DNA of 64,000 bases from Acinetobacter tibetensis (GCF_023824315.1 NZ_CP098732.1:558001-622000), one strand, 5' to 3'; positions 8,586 to 18,920 are shown, counted from the first letter of the stretch. Notes: generated by a model not told the origin, from the sequence alone. Numbers and translations are program-made.

Positions 8586-9455
8586 TTATTCTGTTTCAAC
8601 ATGTTGAATTACAGTGGCTAAATCTGATTCAGCATAGCCTTTATTCTGGTGTGCCTGCAATTCCGATAATGCTTTTTTTGCAACTGGAATATCTAATTGA
8701 AATTTTTTAGCCAACTGCACAGCATTATTTAAATCTTTTGATAAAGTCTGCACCTTCCATTGTACAGGTTCAAACTGATGATTGGCCATTCTTGGTGTTA
8801 AAATTTGAAACGGCTTTGAATCAGCAAATCCACCTGCCAATGCTGGAGCAAGTAGGGTGGTATCGACACCTGCTTGACGCGCTAAGGCAACTGCTTCTGC
8901 TATTAAGGTGCTACTTGCTGCGACAATTAATTGGTTGCAAATTTTGGTGGCTTGTCCTGTCCCTGTTTCTCCCATGCGTGTAACACGTTGCGAAAGTACA
9001 TTATAAATCAGACTTAAGCTTTGAATGATTTCGGCATTGCCCCCTGCAAAAATCACCAATGTGCCTTGTTCCGCACCCGCTGTTCCGCCAGAAACAGGGG
9101 AGTCAATCCAATGCACATTATCTTGTTGTACTAATAATGCCAGTGTCTTGGTTTTATCCACAGATAAGCTTGAGAAATCCACAACTACTTGATTCGCAGT
9201 CCAGAATGGCTGAATTTTTTCAATCACCTGTTGTGCAGCAGAATCATCTGAAAGACAGATTAGGATGACGGGATAGTCTGCAATGTTTTCCAGTTTTAGC
9301 GCAGTTGCACCTAAATCAATGAGCACATCACAGGCAGTTGCGGTTCTGTTCCATACGGCCACTTCAAATCCAGCTTGAAGCAATCGGGTGGCCATACGGC
9401 TGCCCATGAGTCCCATACCTAGAAATGCAATTTTTGTATTACGATCAAAACTCAT
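8586..9455 (-). CDS. glxR: NAD(P)-dependent 3-hydroxyacid dehydrogenase (tartronate semialdehyde reductase-like)
   Basis: 289 residues. A beta-hydroxyacid dehydrogenase that likely reduces tartronate semialdehyde to glycerate. Seen: IAFLGMGLMGSRMATRLLQA (Rossmann nucleotide loop, residues 9-28), DSPVSGGTAGAEQGTL (substrate loop, about 117-132), and GQATKICNQLIVA with the catalytic lysine near 170. The paired hyi gene supports the GlxR/GarR assignment over 3-hydroxyisobutyrate dehydrogenase, which has the same fold. A GAGAGA site precedes the ATG. It lies between a crotonase gene and hyi on the minus strand with short gaps, so one transcript is likely. Confidence 0.82.
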   Translation of the reverse strand: MSFDRNTKIAFLGMGLMGSRMATRLLQAGFEVAVWNRTATACDVLIDLGATALKLENIADYPVILICLSDDSAAQQVIEKIQPFWTANQVVVDFSSLSVDKTKTLALLVQQDNVHWIDSPVSGGTAGAEQGTLVIFAGGNAEIIQSLSLIYNVLSQRVTRMGETGTGQATKICNQLIVAASSTLIAEAVALARQAGVDTTLLAPALAGGFADSKPFQILTPRMANHQFEPVQWKVQTLSKDLNNAVQLAKKFQLDIPVAKKALSELQAHQNKGYAESDLATVIQHVETE

Positions 9456-9492
9456 TGGAATCTCTCTATCGCTTATGTATGTTGCCTAAACT

Positions 9493-10281
9493 TTATTGAA
9501 ACTGACGTGGAACAAATTGAACTTCAGGTTGTTTATCTTTTTTACGCGCCAGTTGACTGTTTTTACCTAATAAAAGTTTCAGTTGCCAGATTTTTTCTAA
9601 ACGTAAAGATTTACGTGGTTGATGTTCCATTGCATCCAGTACTTGCTTGGCTGCTGCTAAGGCATCTGGGGAGCGTTGCAGCATTTCTTCTGCAAGGGCT
9701 TGTGCTTGTTGTAATGGCGTCTCAGATAAATGTGTGACTAAACCAATGGTTTTGGCATAGTTGGCATCGAAAATACGGGCGGTCAGGGTTAACTCTTTGG
9801 CTAAATCAAGACCAATCACTCCTTTAAGCGAGCGGCTTAAACCCATGTCTGGCACAAGTCCCCAACGACTTTCCATAATTGACATTTGGGTATCAGGATG
9901 GGCAATACGAATATCTGCCGCCAAAGCCAATTGCATGCCTGCGCCAAAACAAAAACCTTCTAGTGCTGCAATGACAGGCACAGGCAGTTCTTGCCAAATA
10001 AGGAAGGCTTTTTGGAACAGGCTTTGTCCGGGTTTGACCAGTTCCCATGCTGCATAAGCACGGTTTTTGGGATTATTTAAATCGGCAAGATCAATGCCTG
10101 CACTAAATACATGAGCTTCACCCGTTAAAATGACACAACGAACGCTGCGGTCTTTTTTCAGTTGATTGGCGACTTTGACCAGTTCATTGAGTAAGGCAAA
10201 GCTCATGGCATTGCGCTTCTCTGGGCGGTTTAAACTGACTGTCGCGATTCCGTTTTGTTTTTCTACACGTAATAAAGCCAT
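9493..10281 (-). CDS. Crotonase-family protein (enoyl-CoA hydratase/isomerase)
   Basis: 262 residues from the ATG at 10281; the open frame continues 17 codons upstream (to 10332), but MALLRVEKQNGIATVSLNRP is the normal family start. The two oxyanion-hole segments are present: HVFSAGIDLADL (about 65-76) and GFCFGAGMQLALAADIRIA. At the first catalytic Glu position of enoyl-CoA hydratase there is Gln (GAGMQ), while MESRWGLVPDMG keeps a Glu followed 8 residues later by Asp, the spacing seen in dienoyl-CoA isomerases. So an isomerase or other crotonase activity is at least as likely as hydratase. It is the first gene of a minus-strand group with glxR and hyi. Confidence 0.85.
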   Translation of the reverse strand: MALLRVEKQNGIATVSLNRPEKRNAMSFALLNELVKVANQLKKDRSVRCVILTGEAHVFSAGIDLADLNNPKNRAYAAWELVKPGQSLFQKAFLIWQELPVPVIAALEGFCFGAGMQLALAADIRIAHPDTQMSIMESRWGLVPDMGLSRSLKGVIGLDLAKELTLTARIFDANYAKTIGLVTHLSETPLQQAQALAEEMLQRSPDALAAAKQVLDAMEHQPRKSLRLEKIWQLKLLLGKNSQLARKKDKQPEVQFVPRQFQ

Positions 10282-10371
10282 GTTGGATACTCTAATTTTG
10301 CTTTGCATCGGAGCATAGCATGCACATGACACGCTTGCATGACAGCTCAGTCACATCTTTTTTCCCTGAAA

Positions 10372-13182
10372 TTATTGCATGTGTTTATTTAAAATTGACT
10401 GAGCTGCTTGTTTCACTTGTTGCATGATGAGCTTGAGATCATCAAAGCGTTGTATCGCTTCTTGAATAAACTGTTCGTCGGCACGACGCTTTTCTTTACG
10501 TAGCGTCGAAATAAATTGTTCAAATGACCCTGAAGATTCTTGTAGATTAGGCGTGCCCACGTAGCGTGTGGCGCCGTACAAGCGATGTAAGGCATGTTCA
10601 AGCTGAGGGAAATCTTCTAATTCAATCAGTTGTTGCATTTCATCGAGTTCGGTATGGAAACTGTCGACTAACATTTTTAAAAGATCAATCGCCAGATCTT
10701 CTTTGTTGGCTGCCAGTTGTAAGCTTTGTTGCCAGTTCAGAATTTGTGGATCAAGTGCTTCAATGACGATGTTTTTTTCTACAATGGCGGCTTTATCAAA
10801 ACTTTTACTGGTCCAATGCGTCAAGATTTGAATGATTTGCTCCATTTGAATTGGTTTGGTCACATAGTCATCCATGCCGACTTTTAAAAGTTTTTGTTTC
10901 TCATCTGCCAAAGCATGTGCAGTCAGCGCAATGATGGGCAGGTGCGTTTCTTCTTCTAAGGTGGATTCTAGTGCGCGAATGGCTCGTGTGGTATCAATAC
11001 CAGACATAACTGGCATTTGAATATCCATAAACACCAAGTCAAAAGGTTTTAGTTTTTGTTCCAGACGCGACTGAATAATATCAATGGCTTCCTGACCGCT
11101 TTGCGCCTTGGTGGTGGTCACATTCAGTTCGGCCAGTAGGGCTTCCAGAACAATCAAGTTGGGTAAATGGTCATCGACGGCTAAAATATGTAAGCCTTGA
11201 CCATCAAAGTTTTCATGTTGTTCAGATTGGAACATGGATTGATTGCTGAGCAGTTGAATCAGTGCGTTACGGCTCAGAGGTTGATACAGTGGGCGTGCAC
11301 GATATTCATTCAGCATATTGGGATCGAGTGCCATTTGGTAGCCATAAACCGCAAGACTACCCGTATAGCGACTACGAATTTCTTTCAGCATGGCTTGGGT
11401 ATCGCCGCTGTGATCCACAATCAACCACGTATTTTCTTGCTGCGATTGAATTTGGTTTAGGCGACTAAATAAATCCAGAATGGATGCGGATTCGATATGC
11501 TCGACTTGATAGTTTTCGAGATAGTGACGCAGTACATGTGCAGCCGCAGGATGTGCCAAATAAGACACCACTTTCATGTGTTCGAACTGTGGATGAACAA
11601 TTTCATATTCTTCATCGACAGCAAACATGGCGGTAAACCAGAAGGTCGAACCTTTTTCGGTGGGTGCACGTTCTTGGTTGTCTTCAAAACCAATTTGACC
11701 CTGCATCAAATGCACCAATTGTTTGGAAATCGCAAGCCCTAATCCAGTGCCACCAAATTGACGTGTGACCGAAGCATCACCTTGCGAGAAGGATTCAAAT
11801 AAGCGTTTGCGATCTGTCCCACTTAAGCCAATACCACTGTCTTGGACACTAAAGTGCAGTAAGCATTGTCCAATATCATCATGCTTCATGCGTACTCGAA
11901 CAATGATTTCACCATCGGGGGTGAATTTGATGGCATTGGAAATCAGGTTGGTCAAAATTTGCTTAAAGCGGAGTGTGTCACCAATGACTTGTTTGGGGAC
12001 GTCATCGCCATAGTAGAACGCCATATCAATATGCTTTTGTGCCGCCAGTGGCGATAACATGTCCATCACATCAAAAATGGCTTCTTCCAGATCAAAGGGG
12101 GCAGTTTCTAATTCTAGTTTGCCCGCATCAATTTTAGAAAAATCTAAAACATCATTAATCAATGCCAATAAATGGGCAGAAGATTTACGAATGGTCTGTA
12201 AATATAAATTTTGCTCGTTGCTTAAATTGCCCTGACGAAGGAGTAAATGAATAAAGCCATCAATACTGTTTAAAGGCGTTCTTAATTCATGGCTGATATT
12301 GGCAAGAAATACCGATTTTGCCTGATTGGAAGAAATCGCTTGGTCACGCGCTTGGCGGTAAGTAATGTTTTGTACTTCTAGAGTATCCAGCGTACGTCTT
12401 AAATCATCTTCAGTTTGTTCTGTATGTTCTTTTAACTCTAGAAAGCTAAAATGAAGTCGTTTTACTACATTGGCAATATCGCGTTGTAACAGTCGAAGCT
12501 CGCCCGTACTGTTAATGATCATGTGTTGATCGAGTGTGTCGGCATTCAGACGTTGTAATTGCATACGAATCTCGTACATGGGGGCAATCCAACGACGTGA
12601 ATAGAAGTTTAAACACAACAGCAAGAGTAATAAGGTTAAAAGCCCCGTTGCCACCAACACAATCAGGACGCGATAGCGTGCAATTTGTAAGGGTTGATTG
12701 TCCAGTTCAATCAGCAACCAACCTTTTTGATGAGGTGATTCATTAATCTGCATGCCATAGACATGATTGCCATTGAGTTTTAATGGTCCAAAAAAATTCT
12801 TGTCTTTCGGGTATTTTGGCCAAGCTGAATATGCGTCTCCACCAATATTCAGGCGTTCAGCACCAGTATGGTCAATAATGGTGGCATGATTTAAGAGCTT
12901 TTCATTGAACATATACTGCATGGCATTTTGCGCTTGGTCATAGTGCCATGGATAGCGATTGAGCAAGTCGAGTGCCGATTCGGCCGTACTTTGGTAGCGA
13001 GTTAAAATCGCAATGGCCATTTGGCGCTGTTGCGCTTTTGCTGCATTCGATGTTTCAGATAAAACCAATGCCGTGCCTACACAAGCCAAAATCATAATAG
13101 GCACAAAAATCATGGCAATCAGTTGCCCATACGCATGATTTAAGTGTAAGCGTTTAAATAACTTTTTATTGATATTCGGCAT
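10372..13182 (-). CDS. gacS: GacS/BarA-type hybrid sensor histidine kinase
   Basis: 936 residues. Membrane helices at about 18-40 and 170-192 enclose a periplasmic sensor; a HAMP-like linker follows. HisKA box FLANISHELRTPLNSIDGF (His near 300), ATPase boxes LISNAIKFTPDGEIIVRVRM, DSGIGL and GGTGLGLAISKQL, a receiver domain with VFMDIQMPVMSG (Asp near 725), and a C-terminal Hpt domain with LHRLYGATRYVG. This tripartite layout is that of GacS/BarA, which phosphorylates GacA. It reads divergently from cysM, in the same neighbourhood (rlmD, relA) as barA in E. coli, which supports the name. gacA is not in the window. Confidence 0.93.
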   Translation of the reverse strand: MPNINKKLFKRLHLNHAYGQLIAMIFVPIMILACVGTALVLSETSNAAKAQQRQMAIAILTRYQSTAESALDLLNRYPWHYDQAQNAMQYMFNEKLLNHATIIDHTGAERLNIGGDAYSAWPKYPKDKNFFGPLKLNGNHVYGMQINESPHQKGWLLIELDNQPLQIARYRVLIVLVATGLLTLLLLLLCLNFYSRRWIAPMYEIRMQLQRLNADTLDQHMIINSTGELRLLQRDIANVVKRLHFSFLELKEHTEQTEDDLRRTLDTLEVQNITYRQARDQAISSNQAKSVFLANISHELRTPLNSIDGFIHLLLRQGNLSNEQNLYLQTIRKSSAHLLALINDVLDFSKIDAGKLELETAPFDLEEAIFDVMDMLSPLAAQKHIDMAFYYGDDVPKQVIGDTLRFKQILTNLISNAIKFTPDGEIIVRVRMKHDDIGQCLLHFSVQDSGIGLSGTDRKRLFESFSQGDASVTRQFGGTGLGLAISKQLVHLMQGQIGFEDNQERAPTEKGSTFWFTAMFAVDEEYEIVHPQFEHMKVVSYLAHPAAAHVLRHYLENYQVEHIESASILDLFSRLNQIQSQQENTWLIVDHSGDTQAMLKEIRSRYTGSLAVYGYQMALDPNMLNEYRARPLYQPLSRNALIQLLSNQSMFQSEQHENFDGQGLHILAVDDHLPNLIVLEALLAELNVTTTKAQSGQEAIDIIQSRLEQKLKPFDLVFMDIQMPVMSGIDTTRAIRALESTLEEETHLPIIALTAHALADEKQKLLKVGMDDYVTKPIQMEQIIQILTHWTSKSFDKAAIVEKNIVIEALDPQILNWQQSLQLAANKEDLAIDLLKMLVDSFHTELDEMQQLIELEDFPQLEHALHRLYGATRYVGTPNLQESSGSFEQFISTLRKEKRRADEQFIQEAIQRFDDLKLIMQQVKQAAQSILNKHMQ

Positions 13183-13335
13183 GGCAAATGTAGTAAATTC
13201 CCTATGCTCAGCATATTAGCATGCTTTATTTGAAACTGACCGCGCTTTAATCACTTTCATGAAAAACCCTGCGAAATGGGTGCAGGACACCCTATTTTTT
13301 CATACAATACCCGCACCTCGATCAAGGTACACATA

Positions 13336-14265
13336 ATGAGTAACACAATCCCCGATTTTCAAGCCGATGAATTTTTGTTAGACCACTATGTAGGAAAAAC
13401 ACCGCTAGTGCGTTTACAGCGTCTAGCAAATCACACGCAAGCTACGGTTTTAGCAAAATTAGAAGGCAATAACCCAGCGGGTTCAGTCAAAGACCGTCCA
13501 GCCTATAACATGATTATGCAGGCAGAAAAGCGTGGGAAAATTCGACCGGGGGATACCTTGATTGAAGCGACTAGTGGCAATACGGGTATTGCACTTGCCA
13601 TGGTTGCGGCGATGCGAGGCTATCATATGAAATTGATTATGCCTAACAACATGAGCCAAGAACGTAAAGATGCCATGCGTGCCTATGGTGCAGAGTTAAT
13701 TGAAGTGACTCAGCAGCAAGGGATGGAAGGTGCGCGCGATTTGGCGTTGCAAATGCAAGCTGAAGGGAAAGGTTTGGTGCTGAATCAGTTTGGTAATCCT
13801 GACAACGTCGAAGCGCATTACCTGACCACGGGGCCAGAAATCTGGCAACAAACGGGTGGGAAAATCACCCATTTTGTCAGCTCAATGGGCACCACAGGCA
13901 CCATTATGGGCGTGTCGAAATACCTAAAAGAACAAAATCCTGAGATTCAAATTGTGGGTTTACAGCCAGAAGATGGTTCGAGCATTGCGGGAATTCGTCG
14001 TTGGCCACAGGAATATTTGCCGACTATTTTTGATCGTAGCCGGGTTGATCGTATTATGGATATTCCGCAAATTGAAGCGGAAAAAACCATGCGTAAACTG
14101 GCACAAAAAGAAGGCATTAGTGCGGGGACATCTTCAGGTGGTGCGGTGTGGGCATCTTTACGTATTGCAGAAGAAAATCCAGATGCGGTCATTGTCTGCA
14201 TTATTTGTGACCGTGGTGACCGTTATTTATCGACAGGTTTGTTTTCGGTACAAGATCCTGAATAA
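13336..14265 (+). CDS. cysM: Cysteine synthase B
   Basis: 309 residues from the ATG at 13336, which has AAGG 7-8 bp upstream; the frame is open from 13276, but those 20 residues are not family-like. A PLP enzyme that makes cysteine from O-acetylserine and sulfide or thiosulfate. Seen: GKTPLVRLQRL, KLEGNNPAGSVKDRPAYNMI with the PLP lysine (about 48), EATSGNTGIALAMVAA (PLP phosphate loop), and SSMGTTGTIMGVSKYL. The NNPAGSVKDRPA form and RRWPQEYLP favour CysM over CysK. Divergent from gacS. Confidence 0.94.
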   Translation: MSNTIPDFQADEFLLDHYVGKTPLVRLQRLANHTQATVLAKLEGNNPAGSVKDRPAYNMIMQAEKRGKIRPGDTLIEATSGNTGIALAMVAAMRGYHMKLIMPNNMSQERKDAMRAYGAELIEVTQQQGMEGARDLALQMQAEGKGLVLNQFGNPDNVEAHYLTTGPEIWQQTGGKITHFVSSMGTTGTIMGVSKYLKEQNPEIQIVGLQPEDGSSIAGIRRWPQEYLPTIFDRSRVDRIMDIPQIEAEKTMRKLAQKEGISAGTSSGGAVWASLRIAEENPDAVIVCIICDRGDRYLSTGLFSVQDPE

Positions 14266-14291
14266 TTTAAGCTCCATTATAGAGACTGAAG

Positions 14292-15110
14292 ATGCGTTTA
14301 CCTGTTCTAGTTTTTGATATTGAAACCATGACGGACTTAAAGTCTGGGTCGCATCTTTACGGTCTAGATTTACCTGAGCCAGATTTAGAGCAAGCATTGA
14401 TCAAGTTGCGTCGTCAAGAGTCTGGCATGGATTTTCAGCGCTTGCCCTTGCATGAAATTGTCTGTATTTCGGGGTTATGGGTCGATGAATTAGGGGCGAT
14501 GAAACTGTTTTCATTTAGTCGAGAGCAGTATTCAGAAGCTGAAATTTTAAAGAAGTTTCTCTCCATTTTTGATAAGAAGCATCCGACGCTGGTTAGTTGG
14601 AATGGTTCACAGTTTGATCTTCCTGTGATTTTGTTCCGTGCTATGTATCATGGATTATCTGCATCGAGTTTGTTCGATCAGGGTGAGATTGATCATCAGA
14701 AGAAGTATAATAACTACCAGAACCGTTACCATCATCGTCATGTTGATTTAATGGATGTAATGGCCATGTTTAATTTGCGTCATTTCCAGAAATTGGATGA
14801 TGCCGCTCATTTATTGGGTTTTCCTGGTAAGCGTGGTGACGGAAGTTATCATGTCCCCGAATATGTTCGGTTACAACAATGGCAGGATTTAACTGGCTAT
14901 TGTGAAGGTGATGTATTAAATACATGGCTGATCTATTTACGCTGGTTGTTATTAAAAGGTCAGTTGCAACTAGAAGAGCATCGCGCTTGGATACAGGCCA
15001 GCATTCAGTTGCTACAGATTCACCCACAACATACTGATTTTCTAGAAATTTGGCGTAAAACGTCACAACAGACAGAATTTACAACATCCGATTTTCACCA
15101 TTTAAACTAG
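14292..15110 (+). CDS. Predicted 3'-5' exonuclease, PolB-like
   Basis: 272 residues. It carries the DEDD exonuclease signature: VFDIETMTD (residues 7-15, Asp and Glu of ExoI), LVSWNGSQFDLPVILFRA (ExoII), and a late YCEGDVLNTWLIYLRW (ExoIII, with the final Asp). This is the pattern of the proteobacterial predicted 3'-5' exonuclease family related to the proofreading domain of DNA polymerase B, but with no polymerase domain. The biological substrate is unknown. It lies 26 bp after cysM and 6 bp before rlmD, so it is probably co-transcribed with both. Confidence 0.85.
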   Translation: MRLPVLVFDIETMTDLKSGSHLYGLDLPEPDLEQALIKLRRQESGMDFQRLPLHEIVCISGLWVDELGAMKLFSFSREQYSEAEILKKFLSIFDKKHPTLVSWNGSQFDLPVILFRAMYHGLSASSLFDQGEIDHQKKYNNYQNRYHHRHVDLMDVMAMFNLRHFQKLDDAAHLLGFPGKRGDGSYHVPEYVRLQQWQDLTGYCEGDVLNTWLIYLRWLLLKGQLQLEEHRAWIQASIQLLQIHPQHTDFLEIWRKTSQQTEFTTSDFHHLN

Positions 15111-15116
15111 GTTTTC

Positions 15117-16508
15117 ATGAAGCATCGTAAGCATACCCGTCCAAGTCAGCAACCGATTTATACTTTTCAGGTTGAGACACTTTCGCATGAGGGACGAGGG
15201 ATTGCCCATTATGGTACGGATGCCGCACACCCTGTAGAAAAACACGGCAAAAAAGTTTTTATTGCTCAGGCATTACCTGGTGAAACGGTTCGTGCCAGAA
15301 TTACACACAGCAATAAGCGTTTAGAAGAAGCAGATTGTGTTGAAGTCTTGGGCACATCATCTACACTAAGGGTGAAGCCAGCTTGTCCGCATTTTAATGT
15401 CTGTGGTGGTTGTAGCTTGCAGCATATTGAGAAAGATGAGCAGATTCGTTTTAAACAGGATGTGCTGAAATCACATTTACAGCATTTTGCAGGCTTACAG
15501 CCAGAACAATGGTTGGCGCCCATTCGCTCTTTACGAGAAGATTACCGCCGTAAAGCCCGTATTGGCGTACGTTATTTCCCACAGCGTGATCAACTTGTGG
15601 TGGGATTTCGTGAAAAGCAAAGTAATAAATTGACTTCAATTGATCGTTGTTTAGTGCTTGATCAGGCTTTTGGTTCGATTACGCGTTTAAAACAGTTACT
15701 CCAAAGTCTAACAGCCAAAGCCACGATTGGGCATATAGAATTAGCAATGGGAGATCAGGATATTGCCTTACTGATTCGCCATACAGAAAAATTATCGGAC
15801 CATGATGTCAACCAATTAAAACAGTTTACGTTACAGAAACAATGGCAATTGTATTTACAGCCCGCAGGTCCAGACAGTGTACAGCGTGTGGATCAGGCAC
15901 AGGCTGAAATGCGTTTACATTATGCTTTAACTGACTTTGATGTGAATTTTAGCTTTAGTCCACTGGATTTTACTCAAGTGAACTCAACTGTAAATCCGCA
16001 AATGGTCAAGCTGGCATGTGAATTGCTTCAACTGCAACAAGGTGATCGTGTTTTAGATCTCTTTTGTGGACTTGGCAACTTTTCTTTACCCCTTGCACGT
16101 TGTGTAGGATCAACAGGACAGGTGATTGCGGTCGAAGGAAGTGATGAAATGGTACAACGAGGTCAGGACAATGCACGTCGCAATGCCGTGACCAATATTG
16201 AATTCTTTTCACAAGATTTAACAAAAGATTTTTCGCATCATTCTTGGGCAAAACAGGGATTTGATGCATTATTGATAGACCCTCCACGTTCAGGCGCGGA
16301 AGAGGTAATGCATTATGTTCCTAAATTTAATGCAAAAAAAATCGTTTATGTATCATGTAATCCAGCAACATTGGCAAGGGATGCAGGTGTTTTGGCACAA
16401 TATGGCTATCGATTAAAAAAGGCGGGTGTGATGGATATGTTTACGCATACTGAACATGTCGAATCAATTGCCTTATTTGAGCAAGAAAAAGAGATAAACG
16501 ATTTATAA
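15117..16508 (+). CDS. rlmD: 23S rRNA (uracil-1939-C5)-methyltransferase
   Basis: 463 residues. RlmD (RumA) methylates U1939 of 23S rRNA with SAM. An N-terminal TRAM domain (15-80) is followed by the iron-sulfur cluster cysteines in [14 protein letters not shown] (about 88-101), the SAM loop [16 protein letters not shown] (about 312-327), and the catalytic motif [10 protein letters not shown] plus [14 protein letters not shown] with the nucleophilic cysteine. All expected residues are present. The ATG is 6 bp after the exonuclease stop; relA follows after 29 bp, the same order as in many gammaproteobacteria. Confidence 0.95.
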   Translation: MKHRKHTRPSQQPIYTFQVETLSHEGRGIAHYGTDAAHPVEKHGKKVFIAQALPGETVRARITHSNKRLEEADCVEVLGTSSTLRVKPACPHFNVCGGCSLQHIEKDEQIRFKQDVLKSHLQHFAGLQPEQWLAPIRSLREDYRRKARIGVRYFPQRDQLVVGFREKQSNKLTSIDRCLVLDQAFGSITRLKQLLQSLTAKATIGHIELAMGDQDIALLIRHTEKLSDHDVNQLKQFTLQKQWQLYLQPAGPDSVQRVDQAQAEMRLHYALTDFDVNFSFSPLDFTQVNSTVNPQMVKLACELLQLQQGDRVLDLFCGLGNFSLPLARCVGSTGQVIAVEGSDEMVQRGQDNARRNAVTNIEFFSQDLTKDFSHHSWAKQGFDALLIDPPRSGAEEVMHYVPKFNAKKIVYVSCNPATLARDAGVLAQYGYRLKKAGVMDMFTHTEHVESIALFEQEKEINDL

Positions 16509-16537
16509 TATGAATGATCATTTCGTAGGAGAAGGGT

Positions 16538-18844
16538 ATGGTCACAGTACGTGAGCAATTGCCTGGACGACTCAATGAGTTGTCTGAGGAAGCGACTGTA
16601 GAGCATGCCGAACAAGCTCAACTCGATTTAGCCGAATGGTTAGATCGAGTACGCAGCATTTTAGACGGGGCAGCGCTCAAGCAACTCGAAGAAGTTGCAA
16701 AAGAGACTCTGCAAAAAGAGTTAGAATCCACCATAAATCATCGATCGAGCACCTTTTATACAGGGATCGAGATGGCCGATATTTTGGCGCATTTACACGT
16801 CGATGAAGATACCTTATCTGCCGCAATGTTGTACCGCAGTGTCCGTGAAGGACTCATGAGCATTGATTTTGTCCGTCAGCATTTTGGTGAGCAGGTGTTT
16901 AGCTTGGTAAAAGGAACCCTGTCTATGGGTAAACTTTCCGAGTTGATTGAACAAAATAAACGCTTAGAAGATCATTTTAATAATGATCAGCGTGAACATT
17001 TGACGGGCATCTATAAGATGCTGATTTCAGTCACGGAAGATGTTCGGGTTGTACTCATCAAGCTGGCAGAACGTACCTATGCCTTACGTGAATTGGCAAA
17101 ATCATCACGTGAGCGTCAGGAACGTGTCGCACGAGAAATTCTGACCATCTATTCTCCATTGGCACATCGCTTGGGAATTGCACAATTAAAGTGGGAACTG
17201 GAAGATTTAGCTTTCCGTTATTTGGCGCCAGAACGTTATAAAGAAATTGCGTCATTACTGAATGAAAAGCGTCTAGAACGAGAACACTATATTCAGTTTG
17301 TGATTGATAAGCTCAAGAATGAGTTAGCCGATCATGGTATTGAAGCTGAAATTAATGGGCGGGTGAAACACATCTATTCGATTTATCGGAAGATGAAAAG
17401 TAAAAACCTAAGCTTTGATCAACTTTATGATATTCGTGCCGTGCGGGTATTGGTGAAGTCGGTTCCTGAATGCTATCACTCATTGGGGATCGTGCATCAA
17501 ATTTGGCGTCATATTCCACATCAATTTGATGACTATATTACCAATCCGAAAGCCAATGGCTATCGTTCTTTACACACAGCGGTGATTGCCGAAAACAAAT
17601 CACTGGAAGTACAAATCCGTACCCGCGACATGCATGAAGAAGCAGAGTTGGGCGTGTGTTCGCACTTTAACTATAAAGAAGGCGCGAAAACCACTGATCG
17701 CTCTTTCAATCATCGTTTGCATTCATTGCGCGCCGTGTTAGAACACTTCCAAGAGCGTAATGATGCCAGTGCGCATAAAGAAGATGAAGATTCTGAAAAC
17801 TTTGAACAGATTCAAGAGTTTGAAGACTTTGAAAAAATCTATGTGTTCAGTCGTGATGGGGATATTAAGGAGTTGCCACGCGGTTCGACGGTGCTGGATT
17901 TTGCGTACCATGTCCATACCGAAGTGGGCAACAAGTGCTATGCTGCACGTGTGAACCAACGTTATGTGCCACTGACCTACACCTTGAAAACAGGTGAGCA
18001 AGTTGAGATTTTAACCAAAAAAGATCGTGAACCGAATCGTGACTGGTTGGTGAATTCTTTAGGTTATATCCGAACAGCACGTGCCCGCGATAAATTACGT
18101 CATTGGTTCCGTCAGCAAGATCGCAGTAAAAACCTAGAAATTGGTCGTGACATTCTCAACAAAGAATTATCACGTCTGGCGATTCATCCCAAAAGTATCG
18201 ATTTAAGTGACTACTGTAATCACTTTAATGTGAAAACAGGGGATGACATTCTGATCAACTTGGTGAGTGGGGATATTAGTCTACATGCCTTGATGAATCA
18301 GGTGAATCGTCATATGCATCTGGATCAGGATGAACCTGAACTGGTGCTTAAACCGGCTCTGAATCCACGTGCCAGTCATACGCTGTCAGCGCATGGGATT
18401 TTGATCGATGGCTTGGATAATGTGGAATTGCATGTTGCACAATGCTGTCAACCTGTCCATGGTGAGTTGATTGGCGGGTATATCACCTTAAATCGTGGGG
18501 TCAGTATTCATAAGGTCGCGTGTCCTGACTATGTGCGTATGATTGGTCAAGAACCTGAACGGGCTGTAGAAGCCGACTGGGAAATGCAACCTACACGTGG
18601 TCAAAGTGTACAGATTGTGGTGGAAGCCTATGACCGCCGTGGTTTGTTGAAAGATTTAACTCAAGTGATCTTCTCGGACCAAATCAATATTCGTCAGGTA
18701 AACACCATTTCTGAAGCAGATGGTATTGCCAATATGAAATTGTTGATTGAGGTGAAAGGTTTGGCACAATTGTCGCGTTTGTTGGCACGATTGGAGCAGC
18801 AACCCGGCATCATTAGTGCGCGCCGCTTAATTCAAGGCAATTAA
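16538..18844 (+). CDS. relA: GTP pyrophosphokinase (ppGpp synthetase)
   Basis: 768 residues. RelA makes (p)ppGpp on stalled ribosomes. The N-terminal hydrolase domain is degenerate: where bifunctional enzymes have an HD dyad it reads AAMLYRSVREG (about residue 100), so hydrolysis is not expected. The synthetase domain shows GRVKHIYSIYRKMKSK, YDIRAVRV, FDDYITNPKANGYRSLHTA and EVQIRTRDMHEEAELG. A TGS domain follows (KIYVFSRDGDIKELPRGST), then the CCQPVHG zinc-finger-like region and a C-terminal ACT domain (VVEAYDRRGLLKDLTQVI). An AGGAG site precedes the ATG. It is ended by the terminator at 18852. Confidence 0.95.
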   Translation: MVTVREQLPGRLNELSEEATVEHAEQAQLDLAEWLDRVRSILDGAALKQLEEVAKETLQKELESTINHRSSTFYTGIEMADILAHLHVDEDTLSAAMLYRSVREGLMSIDFVRQHFGEQVFSLVKGTLSMGKLSELIEQNKRLEDHFNNDQREHLTGIYKMLISVTEDVRVVLIKLAERTYALRELAKSSRERQERVAREILTIYSPLAHRLGIAQLKWELEDLAFRYLAPERYKEIASLLNEKRLEREHYIQFVIDKLKNELADHGIEAEINGRVKHIYSIYRKMKSKNLSFDQLYDIRAVRVLVKSVPECYHSLGIVHQIWRHIPHQFDDYITNPKANGYRSLHTAVIAENKSLEVQIRTRDMHEEAELGVCSHFNYKEGAKTTDRSFNHRLHSLRAVLEHFQERNDASAHKEDEDSENFEQIQEFEDFEKIYVFSRDGDIKELPRGSTVLDFAYHVHTEVGNKCYAARVNQRYVPLTYTLKTGEQVEILTKKDREPNRDWLVNSLGYIRTARARDKLRHWFRQQDRSKNLEIGRDILNKELSRLAIHPKSIDLSDYCNHFNVKTGDDILINLVSGDISLHALMNQVNRHMHLDQDEPELVLKPALNPRASHTLSAHGILIDGLDNVELHVAQCCQPVHGELIGGYITLNRGVSIHKVACPDYVRMIGQEPERAVEADWEMQPTRGQSVQIVVEAYDRRGLLKDLTQVIFSDQINIRQVNTISEADGIANMKLLIEVKGLAQLSRLLARLEQQPGIISARRLIQGN

Positions 18845-18851
18845 GCGAATT

Positions 18852-18880
18852 AAAAAGCCTGCCTAGAGCAGGCTTTTTTA
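18852..18880 (+). terminator. Rho-independent terminator of relA
   Basis: Perfect stem AAAAAGCCTGC / GCAGGCTTTTT with loop CTAGA and a T run, 8 bp after the relA stop. Confidence 0.88.
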
Positions 18881-18920
18881 TATACGTGGTTTATAAGAAA
18901 GATTGAAGAGAGAGTAAGCA

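Noticed and set aside
16538..17200. Degenerate HD motif in RelA as a damaging mutation
   Set aside because: Loss of the HD residues is normal in RelA of gammaproteobacteria, where SpoT does the hydrolysis.
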